Assembly (NCBI GenBank): GCA_963662175.1
Contig: OY759214.1
Location: 97,178,115-97,242,114 of the forward strand
DNA length: 64,000 nt
Direction: 5' to 3'
Source of the DNA: Aradus depressus
Lineage: Eukaryota; Arthropoda; Insecta; Hemiptera; Aradidae
Numbering within the stretch: the first letter of the stretch is position 1; each line of letters starts with the position of its first letter. Under the pieces are notes generated by a model, which saw only the letters and a list, made by a program, of their open reading frames with translations, searched no databases and was not told the DNA's origin. Shown piece after piece: positions 31,452 through 42,769 of the stretch. Made by a program: the position numbers and the translations under genes.

Positions 31452-31723
31452 ATTGGTTGGTTGGTTATTACGACCCATGCCCTGGCTTTAACTACGAGGT
31501 CATATCGCCTACTACCAGAGCGCTCTTTCGTCACTCTGGTGGACATGAGACCGACTCTACTATGGGAGTCCTAAATTTTGCCTACTCTAAAAATCCGAAG
31601 GACGGCGTGCTTAAGTTTATTTTATTCCCAGATAAAATAAAGTAAGGGCCTCGGTCGGGTTTCGAACCCACGATCTTGAGCTCAGAAGGCGAGCACGCAT
31701 ACCACTGAGCTACCGGCGCTCTC
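31452..31723 (-). mobile_element. SINE family 1 with internal deletion
   Basis: Head, B box and tail are intact, but the body jumps from the TTTTGCCTACTCTAAA tail segment straight to ATCCGAAGGACGGCG. About 85 bp found in other copies is missing. Confidence 0.88.
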
Positions 31724-32558
31724 GACATACCATGATGTTTATATAGTCGGTTCAGCCTGCTCCATTCACAAAGTTCTTCTTAAAAGGAACTCGTACCAAA
31801 TATTGAAATGCCGTATTAGAACACCCCGCGTCAGTAAACAGTAAGATTAAATAAATAAATTTGTCTAAAGACGAAAGAGACTTTTGTTTATTTGTCGTCT
31901 AACTTCAGTAAATATAAACGTTGGTTCATCTTGGGTTAGGATATCATTTTCAAAGTAAACAAACAAAATCCTCCACACAGATTTATCGACCTCTGCTATT
32001 TCCTGCAGTTAAGCTATTTTGTTTAAATTATTCTCCTTAACTGAACATAATAAATTATTAATATTATATGTAATAAAATAATATATTATAAAAATAATAT
32101 AATAAATAATAAATTATTTAATATATTATAAAAATAATATAATAAATAATAAATTATTTGCAACACAAATATCTGGTGACTGAGTATTTAATAAGCTTAC
32201 TTTCATAGGCTTTCATTTTCATTAAATTAGTTTTTTAAATAATTTTTTACTTTCTCAGCTATACGAAGGAACAGAAGAAGAATCAGAAATTTTATGTTGA
32301 GCTTGAAAAATGTCATGTCTTCCAAAACCACCTGATCCCAAAAATCTATCTTCGTGTATATGTGATTGTGATGACGATAACACCTGATAAAATGAATATT
32401 TCGTCACGAAATTTTATTTATGTATATATCGGCGGAAGGGAAGAGGCGATTAGGGGGGAAATGGAAGGGAGTTTAGTGTTTCTGAGATTGGGGATAGAAC
32501 TACTGTCGGAGGTAAAATTGGAACCCTCAAATGAGGTAAGAGTATAACATTTAAGAGA
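31724..32558. other. AT-rich spacer with short AT duplications
   Basis: At 32070-32160 a block with TATTATAAAAATAATATAATAAATAATAAATTATTT occurs twice. Nothing else recognised. Confidence 0.35.
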
Positions 32559-32905
32559 TTGAAGGTTTGGAGGGAGAGCGGAAACATCCTCAATTCAGAG
32601 GTCGGAGGAGCCTCAAAAGTGCCAAAACTGAAGTCAACAAATAAATAGACTGAAGGTTTAGAGGGAGAGCGGAAACAGACATGTGAGTCGGGGGTGTAGC
32701 CTCAAATTCATAGGTCGGAGGAGCCTCAAAAGTGCCAAAACAGAAGTCAACAAATAAATAGACTGAAGGTTCAGAGGGAGAGCAGAAACATGCATGTGAG
32801 TCGGGGTGTAGCCTCAAAATCAAGGGACAGAGGACGCTCAAGAGAACAAAAACTAAAGGTAAGTTTCAGTATATACAGATTTTGAAGGTTTAGAAGGAGA
32901 GCAGA
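32559..32905 (+). repeat. Minisatellite, about 113-bp units
   Basis: Four occurrences of GAAGGTTTxGAGGGAGAGCxGAAAC start at 32561, 32652, 32765 and 32884. They are linked by GGTCGGAGGAGCCTCAAAAGTGCC and GAAGTCAACAAATAAATAGACT. The spacing varies (91, 113, 119), so units differ in length. Confidence 0.88.
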
Positions 32906-32935
32906 AACTTACATATACATATATCTATACCAGGG

Positions 32936-33240
32936 GTGGCCATCCCAAATGTTCTTGCGGGCCACTTTGGAAATGCATTATAATCCCACGGGCCGCATAT
33001 ACAAGTATATATCCCCCATATTAGACTTGGAACATCTACAAAAATTTTTTGGAGTGAAAATTTAAAACAGAATGAATTATTATTATTTTGTTTTTATTAT
33101 TATTCATTTGCACATCGCGTAATTGATGTTACAGGTTTTCGTCCGTTAAGTTCGAGCGTGATTTATGTTTGGTAAAATTCATTTTCGAAAAAAACGATTC
33201 GCGGGTGTAAGTTGATCCAAAAGCCCTCACAACTTTTTGT
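32936..33240 (-). pseudogene. hAT transposase C-terminal end with terminal repeat
   Basis: The left end CCAGGGGTGGCCATCCC with GCGGGCCACTTTGG and CGGGCCGCA is the terminal sequence of a well-known hAT group (CAGGGGT...GGCCCGCGGGCC type). Reading inward on the minus strand, the frame ending at the TAA at 33129-33131 carries YTRESFFSKMNFTKHKSRSN and then LTDENL, which is the hAT dimerisation segment seen in BED-type transposases. Only the last 35-40 codons and the 3' terminal repeat remain, with TA-rich DNA beyond. Confidence 0.75.
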
Positions 33241-34019
33241 ATATATATATTACATATAAATAATATATATATATCATATCTACTACTATGTTCTTTAAGT
33301 AGAGTTTTTAATGCTAACCAAGAGTAGTCGTCGATGAACTTAATCTTTATTTTTCATGTTGGTACTGTAGAACTGACTTAGTTCAGACGGTTAAGTTCCA
33401 GCCATAAACAGAGTACTTCTTTATATAATAAAGTTCCCTGTTAAATTAATGGTACCTGCAGATAACTTCTTAGTACCACATTATACTCAACTGATAGTAA
33501 AATAAGTTTTTTATTAATGAAACGAACAATTAAAACTGAAATAGTGAATGACAGTTCTAACTTTTTATTAGTTGAGTGCAGTAGATTTATCTATCGGCGT
33601 TCCTTTATAGCTGTTAGGTACGTCTATTGTCGTCTCCCTGCATCTCGTCTGGATCTCCTGGCCGTTAGTACATCCCTATATCCGGGGCACTCCTCCAGGA
33701 TTGTGGCTTACTGTGAGAGGACTCTTGCCACAGCCTGTTGATGAGGTGGCCATGAGTTAGCCGAGAATGGCCCAGATCGACCATCTTAACGTCCCATCCG
33801 AAGGACGGAGTGCTCAAATATTTTTTAACCTTGAACCTTGTGTACTCCGAACTCGGGCAGAAAGGACGACTTTGTTGCCCTTTTCCACCTCTAAAATCGA
33901 CTCTACTTTACACTATATTAGTTAATTAATTTGAAATGTCACATTGACTTGAACAGAACCTTCAACATAGATTATTAGGATTAAATTTATTATTTATTAA
34001 ATTTATTATTTATATTATT
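33241..34019. other. Mostly unassigned; SINE scrap at about 33770-33830
   Basis: CCATCTTAACGTCCCATCCGAAGGACGGAGTGCT is family 1 SINE body in reverse. Next to it, GTACTCCGAACTCGGGCAG (33842-33860) recurs inverted at 38297-38315. The GC-richer patch at 33600-33760 is not recognised. Confidence 0.45.
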
Positions 34020-34259
34020 ACGTGCTAGCCTTCTGAGCTCAAGGTCGTGGGTTCGAGACCTGGCCGAGGCCGTCCTTCCGATGTGACGTTGAGCGATGGT
34101 CCCGAGCCTGTACGATGTCAGGTACCCGTTAAAAACCCTTGCCCTAGGTGAATAAAAATTTAGGGTAAGCAAAATTTAGGACTCCTAGTAGAGTCGGGCT
34201 CATGTCCGCCAGAGTGACGAAAAAGCGCTCCGTAGTTAAAGCCCGGGCATGAGTCATAA
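34020..34259 (+). mobile_element. SINE family 1, head-body deletion variant
   Basis: Starts inside the head (TGAGCTCAAGGTCGTGGGTTCGAGACC), lacks the TAGTTTATTTTATCTGGGAG segment, and then has the rest of the body and tail to CATGAGTCATAAAACC. Confidence 0.88.
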
Positions 34260-34374
34260 AACCTAAAACCTAAACCTTAAATTTATTATTATGAAGAATG
34301 CCTTCTAGATATAATGCCTATAATGAATTTTAATATGAATTCAAACCAATATGTATTTTTTTACTTTTTTTCAG

Positions 34375-35080
34375 CTATACGAAGTATAGGGGAAGTTATG
34401 TAATCGGTCAAAAATTCGATGTGGAGTTTTCAATGGAATTTCATGTTTTCTGGCCTCCAGATCCCTAATATGACAAAAAAAATTTCTATTTGTCTGGGTG
34501 TGTGTGTGTGTGTCTGTGAACCCTATAAATGCCAATAGAATGAATGTATCGACACGAATTTTTATATGTGATTCCAGAACCCTCTATTGTAGACACCTAT
34601 TGATTTTCAGTCAATTCGACTTGTGTGAAGGGGGGATTAAGCGGAGGATTAACACAATAACTTTAACAACTGCCAATAGAAAGAATGTTTCGACATGAAA
34701 TTTTACATGTATAATCTGAACCCTAAAAGTACAACACCAATCGATTTTCAGCTAAATCGACCAAAGGAAACGGAAGGATTAGGGGAGTGGCTTAAGTGAA
34801 AAACTCTAATAACTGCCGTGGTATTGAATGTATCGACACAAAATTTCATATGTGAACTCAGAATCTCATAAGCACAACACTTATTAATTTTCAGCGGAAG
34901 CGGCCGAAGAGAAAAGGGGATCAGAAGGGGACTCAACTAAAAAAAAAAACAATTACTGCCGATCGACATGAAATTTAGTATGAGCGATCGAGTGGTTTTG
35001 GGGGAGCGAAAAATTAATTGATTAATTCGTTCTGCGGAAGTACATTGTCGGTGATTCACCGGTTTGGTGACGTAAAACTG
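34375..35080 (+). repeat. Family A reference copy
   Basis: Left end AGCTATACGAAGTATAGGGG, which contains the palindrome CTATACGAAGTATAG. Four successive starts of the internal unit (motif CTGCCxATxGAATGAATGTATCGACA) lie near 34523, 34665, 34808 and 34952, spaced about 142 bp. The right end is ATTGTCGGTGATTCACCG, a second palindrome. No coding capacity. Left block, tandem core and right block with terminal hairpins resemble the layout of Helentron-related DINE/HINE elements, but this is inference. Confidence 0.8.
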
Positions 35081-36300
35081 ACAAATTTTTCATCAACTTC
35101 TCATTGAGTTCGAAAACTGAAACTTAGTACAAACACCTCATTCCGGTGACAATGCATTATATCAAAACTTGAGCCAAATCAGTGGAGCAGTTCTCCGTCT
35201 ATTCATATATTGCATTGATATAGCCTGTATACTGTCTCTGCTACATAAATCTTGTATTACATTGGAATATATTTGGGTGAATGAATATATGTCTAATATT
35301 TACATATATTCCCAACCAACATGGATCGCCTACGGAAAGAAATAGTTTTTTTTTCTCTATTTTTCAGTGTATTGTAATTTAAATATCAGGTATATTTTTA
35401 AAAAAACTTGTTTTTTTTATTCTCATTTTTCAAAATTTAAATGCTCTGAGAAAAAAAAAAAAAAAAATCCATGCAGATTTGAATACTTCAATTTGGACTT
35501 GGAGATTCTCTTGGGATGTAAGGAAGATAAAATGAAAGCGAAAAAAAAACACAAGGTTTTATTAATAAAAACAAACCTCCTTAAGCCCAAACAATTTTTT
35601 TTTTTTATTTCTAAGAATAAATGCAGAAGATATGGAAAAAAATTACAATTGGAGTTAGCCAATTTCAGAGCTTCTCAACAGTATGTTCAGAGATAGCGTC
35701 CTTGCCTATTGAGGTCAAGATCGCACATTTAAAACTCCGTCGAACTCAAAAAATAAAGAAAAAAACATATGTTTTTAAAACAATATTGTCTATTTCACAA
35801 AATATATATATACTAAGATGTTATTATGATTATTGATCTATGTTTATTTAATGGGAAAAAACAAAGAAAAAAAATATATATATTTGTATTTATTGGTTGG
35901 GTGTGTTTTGTCTTAATTAATTTTTTTTTTTTAAATTATTTTATATTTTTTCATACTTTTTATTTATTTTTGACTTGAGTTGGTTACATACCCCCCCCCC
36001 CCCCCCCCCCCCCCCTCACCCCTACCGAAGGTCACGTAGTTAAACTCAGGTAGCCCTCGACAGTTACATACACGACACGATAGCACTCATTATATTGGAC
36101 ACAAACTCATAAAAAAATATAAAACAATATATTGTTTTATATAGCTTATTACTACTTTCAAAAGTTGTATTTATTTTTATTATTTATTATTATTATTTTT
36201 CTCTCTTTCATTTATGTTATAAAAAAATTGTTTCCATCTCTTTTTCAAATTATTATAAAGTATCTGTTTATATCATTGTCCATAATGTGTAATTTGTTTG
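35081..36300. other. AT-rich stretch with a poly-C tract
   Basis: Low-complexity A- and T-runs, and a poly-C run at about 35990-36015. No gene. Confidence 0.4.
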
Positions 36301-36315
36301 TTTATATTCTGTGGG

Positions 36316-36356
36316 CCCTGAAGAAGAAAATAAATAGTTTTCGAAACGTTGGCCAA
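36316..36356 (+). repeat. Penelope-type hairpin motif (variant)
   Basis: CCTGAAGAAGAAAATAAATAGTTTTCGAAACGTTGGCC: CTGAAGA, one base, stem GAAAA/TTTTC, then GAAAC. It has the same architecture as the E and D families. Confidence 0.55.
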
Positions 36357-36564
36357 ATTTTGCATTTTCTTTTACACGACAGGTATTACATAATCAGGAG
36401 AGCCATGGTACGAAAAACGCTGGAGTCGTATGTGAGAAAGTGAGAAAGGAGGTAGTGATCTCTCTCTGTGCAAAAAAAAAAAAAATTTAAACAAGTGAAT
36501 TTGTGGAGTGAGTGGTGATAAGTGATGAGGGATGCAGTCGTTGGGACTAGAACAAGATAAGTAT

Positions 36565-36750
36565 TTATATTTTTCTTAGAAAGTCACCATGAACAGAGCG
36601 TAACAATTTCGCCAAGTAAACGAGTTGAAGGAGCTCCTCATGGACGATTCTCCTTTCATCAGGATCATCGCTATCAAGGGAGTCTGTTATCAGATGGCCA
36701 ACACTCATAATGTACCGAGCATAACAATATATATATAATGAAATAAACAA
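36565..36750 (-). CDS. Unidentified small ORF, charged and helical
   Basis: A minus frame whose best part is MSVGHLITDSLDSDDPDERR followed by a leucine-rich helical segment ending HGDFLRKI. It reads like genuine protein with an acidic linker and amphipathic helix rather than translated noise, and it is less AT-rich than its flanks. There are no clear splice signals, and an internal ATG at about 36708 is the better start. It may be an exon or part of an element tied to the hairpin motif just upstream. Function unknown. Confidence 0.25.
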   Translation of the reverse strand: MFISLYIYCYARYIMSVGHLITDSLDSDDPDERRIVHEELLQLVYLAKLLRSVHGDFLRKI

Positions 36751-36884
36751 TATTTTTTAAAAACACGTTTTTTCATTATTTTTTATTAAGTGTTTCCTCT
36801 GCAAAAAGTTTTAAGTATCATCGGTCGAACTAGTTTTTGCTGGACTTGATTTGAAACTATTGCTATCGAAATAACGAGAGACAA

Positions 36885-37020
36885 ATTACAGACAAAGATG
36901 ACATACAGACAGAAATGACAGAAAAATATGACATACAGATAGAGATGACAGACAAAGATGACATACATACAGAGATGACAGAAAAAGAGACATAAAGGCA
37001 GATGACAGAAAAACAAAAAA
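36885..37020 (+). repeat. Degenerate GACA-rich minisatellite
   Basis: About five units of the form GACAGAxAAAGATGACATACAGACAGAxAT, roughly 27-28 bp each. Confidence 0.8.
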
Positions 37021-37079
37021 AAAAAAAATTTCTAGTGAATCAGATGTTACCATAGTCTCTAAAAAAGTCGTGGATAAAA

Positions 37080-37470
37080 CACTGGCAATGTACTTCCCCA
37101 ACACGAATTAATCAAGTTTTCGCTCTCCCGAAACCAATCGAACGTTTAGACAAAAATCAATAGTTGATTCAAATTGGGACTGCTCTATCCACATACTATA
37201 TTTTTGAATTGAGCCCCCTCCTCTGATCCCCCGTTCTCTTCGGATGATTTTGATGAATATTATTAGGTATCGTCGGCGATTTGAACTTAAAATTCAGGTT
37301 TTTGTTTTCATTCGGATAAACATTCTTGTCGCTATTCTATAAAAAGTTATCGTGTTTATAGACAGACACACTTTTCATTTTTGGAATAAGTGGGACAAAA
37401 AACATAAAACTCTGTTCAACATCGAATTTATGACCGATTATATAACTTTCCCTATACTTCGTATATCTGG
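37080..37470 (-). repeat. Family A, reverse orientation
   Basis: Runs from CTTCCCCAACACGAATTAAT at the left to CCTATACTTCGTATATCTGG at the right. It holds about one internal unit rather than three or four. Confidence 0.78.
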
Positions 37471-37639
37471 GCAAATAATATTTACTGCGGAACTCGAATA
37501 TAGGCTAAAATACCAGGAAACCCTCTCTACTGGCCAAATAGGGACTGCAGAGGGTTGTTTGAATAAAGGGTAGGAATAAATGAGGGTGTGCAAATAGTAT
37601 GTGGCAGGACTGGTTGAGTTGTTTCATTTAAAGGTAGGA

Positions 37640-37735
37640 ACTGCACGGAACTTTCCCATACAGCCGTGAGATCCAAATCGCTGGTTCGGAACCCGGCCGA
37701 GACCCCTAAGTTTTTTTTATCTAGGAGATAAAAGA
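37640..37735 (+). repeat. SINE-like head fragment
   Basis: GCTGGTTCGGAACCCGGCCGAGACCCCTAAG followed by TTTATCTAGGAGATAAAAG resembles the head-body junction of SINE family 1, with a different upstream part. Confidence 0.5.
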
Positions 37736-37889
37736 AAACCAGTACCATGTTATTTACTCATATAAATAAAAGACGTTGTCTTCAAAACAGGTTTTCAACT
37801 AACAAATAGTGTTATTTTTGAATGAACGTTTAACAAATGATTTGTATGTATATAGAATGCTGAATGAACCTTGTATCCCCCTCTCTTTT

Positions 37890-38221
37890 AGTTAGTTATT
37901 ATGACTCATGCTCGGGCTTTTACTATGTCATATCGCCTACTACCAGAGCGCTCGACCCTCTGGTGGACAGCCCGACTCTACTGTGGGAGTTCTAAATTTT
38001 GCCTAACCTAAATTTTTATTCACCTAGGGCAGAGGTATTTAACGAGTACCTGACATCGTACAGGCTCGGGACCATCGCTTAACGTCCCATCCGAAGGACG
38101 CCATGCTTAAGTTTATTTTACCTTCCAGATAAAATATACTAAGGGCCTCGGTCGGGTTTCGAACCCACGATGTTGAGCTCAGAAGGCAAGCACGCATACC
38201 ACTGAGCTACCGGAGCCCTCT
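37890..38221 (-). mobile_element. SINE family 1 with target duplication
   Basis: CCCTCTCTT at 37879-37887 and 38222-38230 flank a reverse full-length copy: tail AGTTAGTTATTATGACTCAT at the left, head ending CTACCGGAGCCCTC at the right. Confidence 0.9.
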
Positions 38222-38374
38222 CCCTCTCTTATGAGCTATTAGTCAGTGTTCGTTTGGAAACCACACTGACAGCTAACTGCACATAGCTCGTTCTATCTGC
38301 CCGAGTTCGGAGTACTAAAGTTTTGAAACTCAGCCGAGGTCCTTAGTGTTACTTTTGTACAATAAAACAAAGAA

Positions 38375-38520
38375 AACTGCTGACCTCAAAATATTACTTT
38401 CATATTCTTAGTAATACCACTATGAAATGATTTCAGAGAGGGGGACAGATTGAGTAATCTGTAGAAAAGTAGTTGGTATAACAAAGTCCTGTATGTGATG
38501 GCTACATACATATGTATATA
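38375..38520 (+). repeat. Family B fragment
   Basis: ACTTTCATATTCTTAGTAATACC, TATGAAATGATTTCAGAGAG and GGTATAACAAAGTCCTGTATGTGATGGC. Confidence 0.7.
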
Positions 38521-38524
38521 TTTA

Positions 38525-39170
38525 TTTTATGAGGCATAGGAGAAGTTATGTAATCGGTATAAAATTCATTGCGGAGTTTTCAATGGAATTCCATGTTTTC
38601 CAACCTCCAGATTCAAAAGAAAAGAAGACAAAACAAAAAGTCTGTCTGTGTGTTTGTGAACACGATAACTCCCGATAGAATGAATGTACCAACAAGAATG
38701 TGCCGGCAAAATCAATCAGAGGGAAAGGGAGGTTTGAGTGTCATTCATATGTGTCAACACAAAATGTTATATTTAAAACTCTATAAGAACGATACGTCAG
38801 TTTTTTTCAAGCGGAATCGGCAGAAGGGAAGGGGGTTCAGAAGTGGGCTCAACACAAAAACCCCAATAACTGCCGATGTAATGAACGTATCGACATGAAA
38901 TTTCATATTTGAAGTCAAAAACCATTGAGGTCATAACCTGTCAAATTGCAGTCATATCGGCCGAAGGAAAGGGGGGTTCAGGGGAGGGGCTCAACTCAGA
39001 AACCCTAATGACTGCCGATGTAATTAATTTATCGACACAAAATTTAGTTTGAGGATTTAGGAGCCTCTTTAAGTCAACTGTAGTCTGGTTTTGGAGCGGA
39101 AGCAAAATATTAATTGATTAATTCATTCTGGGGAAATACATTACTGGTGATTCACCGACGAATTTTTACT
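38525..39170 (+). repeat. Family A copy
   Basis: Left end TATGAGGCATAGGAGAAGTTATGTAATCGG, internal units with CCCGATAGAATGAATGTACC, ATAACTGCCGATGTAATGAACG and ACTGCCGATGTAATTAATTT, right end ACTGGTGATTCACCGACG. Confidence 0.8.
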
Positions 39171-39424
39171 CATCGATGAATTGTAATTGTAAAATGAATT
39201 TGTATAGAAGTAAGTCTCTTTAGGTGAGAATTATTGATGGCAATTTGTTTAGAGAAGGATGGAGGGTAAAGGGTTGAGGTGGCTTTCGTCTGCTAGTCAC
39301 TTTAAATTAATGTTTCAAACACAAATAATCGGAATGAACAAAGAAGGTTTGCTCATGCCAAGATCAATTGAACATTTTGTAAGAAAAATAAGAAGCTATA
39401 AGTCTACAATATAATCTTATTTAC

Positions 39425-39560
39425 AACTACTGTTGTCAAACCTTTCGGTGGAAACCGTCGTCACTGGCTGCCGGTCGAGCGCTTTCGATGACATCATCCT
39501 CAAGCCACTGTTAATGATATGTACAATTCATACCAGCCCTCTCACAAATCCAAATATCCA
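39425..39560 (-). repeat. Penelope-like fragment
   Basis: On the minus strand GCTTGAGGATGATGTCATCGAAAGCGCTCG has the hairpin-then-CGAAAGC layout of the E family, and CTCTCACAAATCC on the plus strand echoes the E arms. Confidence 0.45.
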
Positions 39561-40476
39561 ATATATTTTCCCCACTAGTAGGTGGCATTGTGTTGAATTT
39601 ATTTTCACTATATATCATAATTATGAAAATAAATCATGCGAAAAGGCTTTTCAGGGTTAATAGTAACGTTACGTACCTCGGAAGGGAAAGGAAATTTATA
39701 GCCTTCGAATAAAGGAAGGAGGAAAATAAACTTTGTTCAAGAAAGAAGCTAAGACCTTGCCATAGGCAGAAGGGAATGAAGGTGGAGATTTTCGATGTTT
39801 TAATGATCTTTATATATTTAAGTTAACTATTACAGATTTATATTAACTATTCTTAATTATATATTAGTATAGTATCAGAGATTGGTTTGATACTAAGGAA
39901 AGTAGCCGTCCTGGGAGAGGTATTTTGTAGATAGTTACATGGCTGTTTGTTATTGTGACTCATCTGTTCCCGACGGAGCCCCACTCTTCTATTCGCTTAT
40001 TACTTATATACTAATTATTTTATTTCTCTTCGTTTATTCTTTTATGTATTTTTATTATTTTTTATTTTATTTTATTTATTTTTTAAATATTTATTTGTTA
40101 TTGTTATTTTGTTTCGCTTTTTATTCTCTATATTTCGCAAATCGTGACCTAATGAAGGGACGTAAAAACGTCCCGAATTGTAAAAGAAACTTCCGGAAAA
40201 GTTATAAAAAATTATTATCTTAATTTTTATTACATTAAAAACTGTACTTTATTTATTAATATTATTATTGTTGTACTTATACTTTCATGTATTTATTTAT
40301 TCATTTTATTTTATTTTTCAATAGTATTGTTATTAATAATCCATGTATGACAGACTCTAAGAGTTAATAGCTGTTTATGTGTGTTATCTATGAGATTTAA
40401 AACATTTTTTATTTATTTATTTTATTTATTGCCATTAGCAATTGTGATAACTTGTGCAGTGTCAAGTGCGTCTAGG
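39561..40476. other. AT-rich stretch; hairpin at 40146-40180
   Basis: CCTAATGAAGGGACGTAAAAACGTCCCGAATTG forms a strong stem GGGACG/CGTCCC and again resembles the family-wide hairpin motif. The A/T-rich run at 40404-40431 may be the tail of the LINE that follows. Confidence 0.4.
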
Positions 40477-41163
40477 CTAGTCCTGGATCAGGTCCCTCTG
40501 CCATGCCCGCTTGAGGCGTCGTGGCGAATTTGTGGGGAGGGTGTTTGTGGATAATTCTTGTATAAGTGGATTGGCGTAATGATGGAGTTTGTCGAGAAAA
40601 TGTTGATACCGTGAGTGATAACAGAGGATATTAATGGGATTCAGGTCATTATGCCATGTGAGATTGGAAACGTAAAATGGCGCATCGGCAATGTGGCGTA
40701 GTATAATGGATTGTAGTGACTGAAGAAATTGTATGTTTGATTTTTTGTCTGATCCTCATATCTCGAGGCCGTAAGTCCAGATGGGTTTCAGTTTAGTGTT
40801 GTATATGTGAAGTTTGTTTCCAAGCGATAATGTCGATCGTCGTCCGATGATTGTTATCAGTCGTCCAAATCTTCTTTTGAGGTCTGTGCGTTTCAGTCTG
40901 ATGTGAGTTGTCCAAGTTGAACGTCTGTCCAACTGAAATCCTAGATATCGGACAGTGTCGGATGCTGGAATGGGCCGGTTGTTAATGTTAACTGGTGGAC
41001 AATTATTGTGTCTGAGAGTGAATGTGGTTTTCAGAGATTTGTCACTACTAATTTTTATTCTCCATTTGTTGGCCCAATCTGTTAGCTGGTGTAAATGTTC
41101 CTGTAAGTGTGAGCCTGCTTGTGTTGGGTATAAATATTTAAAAAATAAATAAAATAAAACCAA
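40477..41163 (-). pseudogene. Jockey-type LINE RT C-terminal half, one nonsense codon
   Basis: The frame starts just after where YADD would be: LQEHLHQLTDWANKWRIKIS, then TVRYLGFQLDRRSTWTTHI, the usual thumb, and TYGLEI. A TGA at 40756-40758 replaces the Trp codon that this group has after GLEI. The same frame then continues through FYVSNLTWHNDLNPI and LIQELSTNTLPTNSPRRLKR to a TAG at 40477-40479. The copy is 5'-truncated and has a short 3' UTR. Related fragments lie at 21735, 25945, 50100 and 54873. One stop in about 230 codons suggests moderate age. Confidence 0.88.
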
Positions 41164-41287
41164 AAATAATAAAATACATAAAGGAATAAACCAAGAGAAA
41201 TAAAATAGTTAGTATATAAGTAATAAAAAATAATGATTAAACAGAAGTTTTTGGATATAGAACACGATTTTTTTAATTATCCATTTC

Positions 41288-41345
41288 TGGACAGCCTGAT
41301 GATAGGGGTTACCTCTAAAGCCAGCTTGCACAAACTTCACACTAC
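41288..41345 (+). repeat. Family E fragment
   Basis: GACAGCCTGATGATAGGGGTTACCTCTAAAGCCAGCTTG: an E arm with its hairpin (AGGGG/CCTCT) slightly decayed. Confidence 0.65.
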
Positions 41346-41849
41346 ATCAGCCATATTCGCATTAACGTTGTTTGTCCTGAGTCTTTAATTGGAGAGAAGA
41401 GCATACCAAGCCAAACACAGTAAGAAATTTTTAAGCTTCAAGACAAAGCTAAAAATGCTGAAATATTTTTTTTTTCTTTTTTTTTTTCATCTTTTTGAGA
41501 TATTTTACATGAACATGCCCAAAGAAGCTAAGGGGCCTTACAAGAAACTAAGTCACGAAAAGCTCCATAAGCCAAGAGACCATGATGTAAAACTTTAATG
41601 CAGTTCATGTACTCAGAGTCTAGTTAATATTTCATCTTCCTTCTTCATAGCCCCGGTAAAAACATTGGCTTAATAGTACCCTATATTTTCAACAAAAACT
41701 TAAATTTTATTACATCATATCATATTTTGAATGTTAAAGACATTCATATCTTCAAATCCAGAAATTAAGCTATTTCCAAACCAAGACGTACTTAGAATGT
41801 AATTTTCGTACAATTAGAAAATATTACGAATAGGGTAGCATTTCGAGGA
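41346..41849. other. Unassigned AT-rich stretch
   Basis: Nothing recognised. Confidence 0.35.
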
Positions 41850-42645
41850 TGAATCGCTGGCAATCTACTTCCCCAGCGCGAACTAATCAATTACATTCTT
41901 TCTCTCTCTCTGAAGTATTCACTGAAACTTCTAAGTTGAGGAACGCGGACATATTGTGGAAACTTGTAATAAATGAATAAAACAAACTTATTTTTCGAAA
42001 TATTGTCTATTCCACTAAAGATATATATACATATTACTACCGGTTTCGGCTTTATACCATCGTCAGGTCTAGTTATGAACTCCTCTGATCTAACGCCAAT
42101 TTGGCTGAAAGCTGGTATTGGATTTACATAGAAATTTCCGAATATTGGCAGTTATCATGTTCACATGGTAGACAAGAATTTTTTTTTTTTCATTTTTGAA
42201 ATAACGGGTTCAGAAAACATAAAGTTTCAGTGAAAATTCAACATTGACTTTCTGACCGATTACATAACGAAGTAATCGATTAAAAATTCGATGTTGAGTT
42301 TTTACTGGAATTTCATCTTTTCCTATCCAGATTCCATAAATGAAAATTATCAAAAAAAATCTGTTTGTGTATGTTTTTGTCTGTAAACGGGATAACAGCC
42401 GTTGTAATCAATATAGGTATATATAACAACATGTTACATTATATTTAAATTCAAAAACCGGGATCGGCAGAAGGAAAGCGGAAGATCAGATGAGGGGCTT
42501 AAATTCAAAAACTCTAACTGCTGATATAATGAACATATCGACACAAATTTAGTATGATAGCTCAAAAGCCCGTATGTAACTTAACTGATTGATTTTGAGC
42601 CCAAACGGTGGATTGGTTTAGGACGGTGAAAATTAAATTGATTAA
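41850..42645. repeat. Family A head-to-head pair
   Basis: A reverse copy (41850-42264, right end GAATCGCTGGCAATCTACTTCCCC at the left) meets a forward copy (42265-42645) at ACCGATTACATAACGAAGTAATCGATTAAAAATTCG, so the two hairpin-bearing left ends face each other. A D element sits inside the reverse arm. Confidence 0.75.
41933..42085 (-). mobile_element. D element, single arm
   Basis: From ACTTCTAAGTTGAGGAACGC to CCGGTTTCGGCTTTATACCATCGTCAGGTCTAG; the same arm occurs at 51470-51625 and inverted at 51985-52090. It interrupts a family A arm. Confidence 0.75.
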
Positions 42646-42769
42646 TTGGGGATTCGACAATTGTTTTTGGAAATATTTTGAGGGAGACTTAAGCTGCATC
42701 AGGGTCACTTTTTCACTGAGTTACATTAGCATTGAAAGGATACGGAACTTAAGCTTTTTTTACTTTCAC

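Noticed and set aside
32590..32841. Minus frame through the minisatellite
   Set aside because: Repeating peptide simply follows the 113-bp units; no start context or family.
34380..34400. Resemblance of the family A left end (TATACGAAGTATAGGGGAAGTTATG) to a loxP site
   Set aside because: Only the ATAACTTC/TATACGAAG halves look alike; arm spacing and second arm do not fit, and the repeat is an old dispersed family, so no recombinase system is implied.
36786..37104. Two minus frames rich in Cys, His and Phe
   Set aside because: Translation of the GACA-rich minisatellite.
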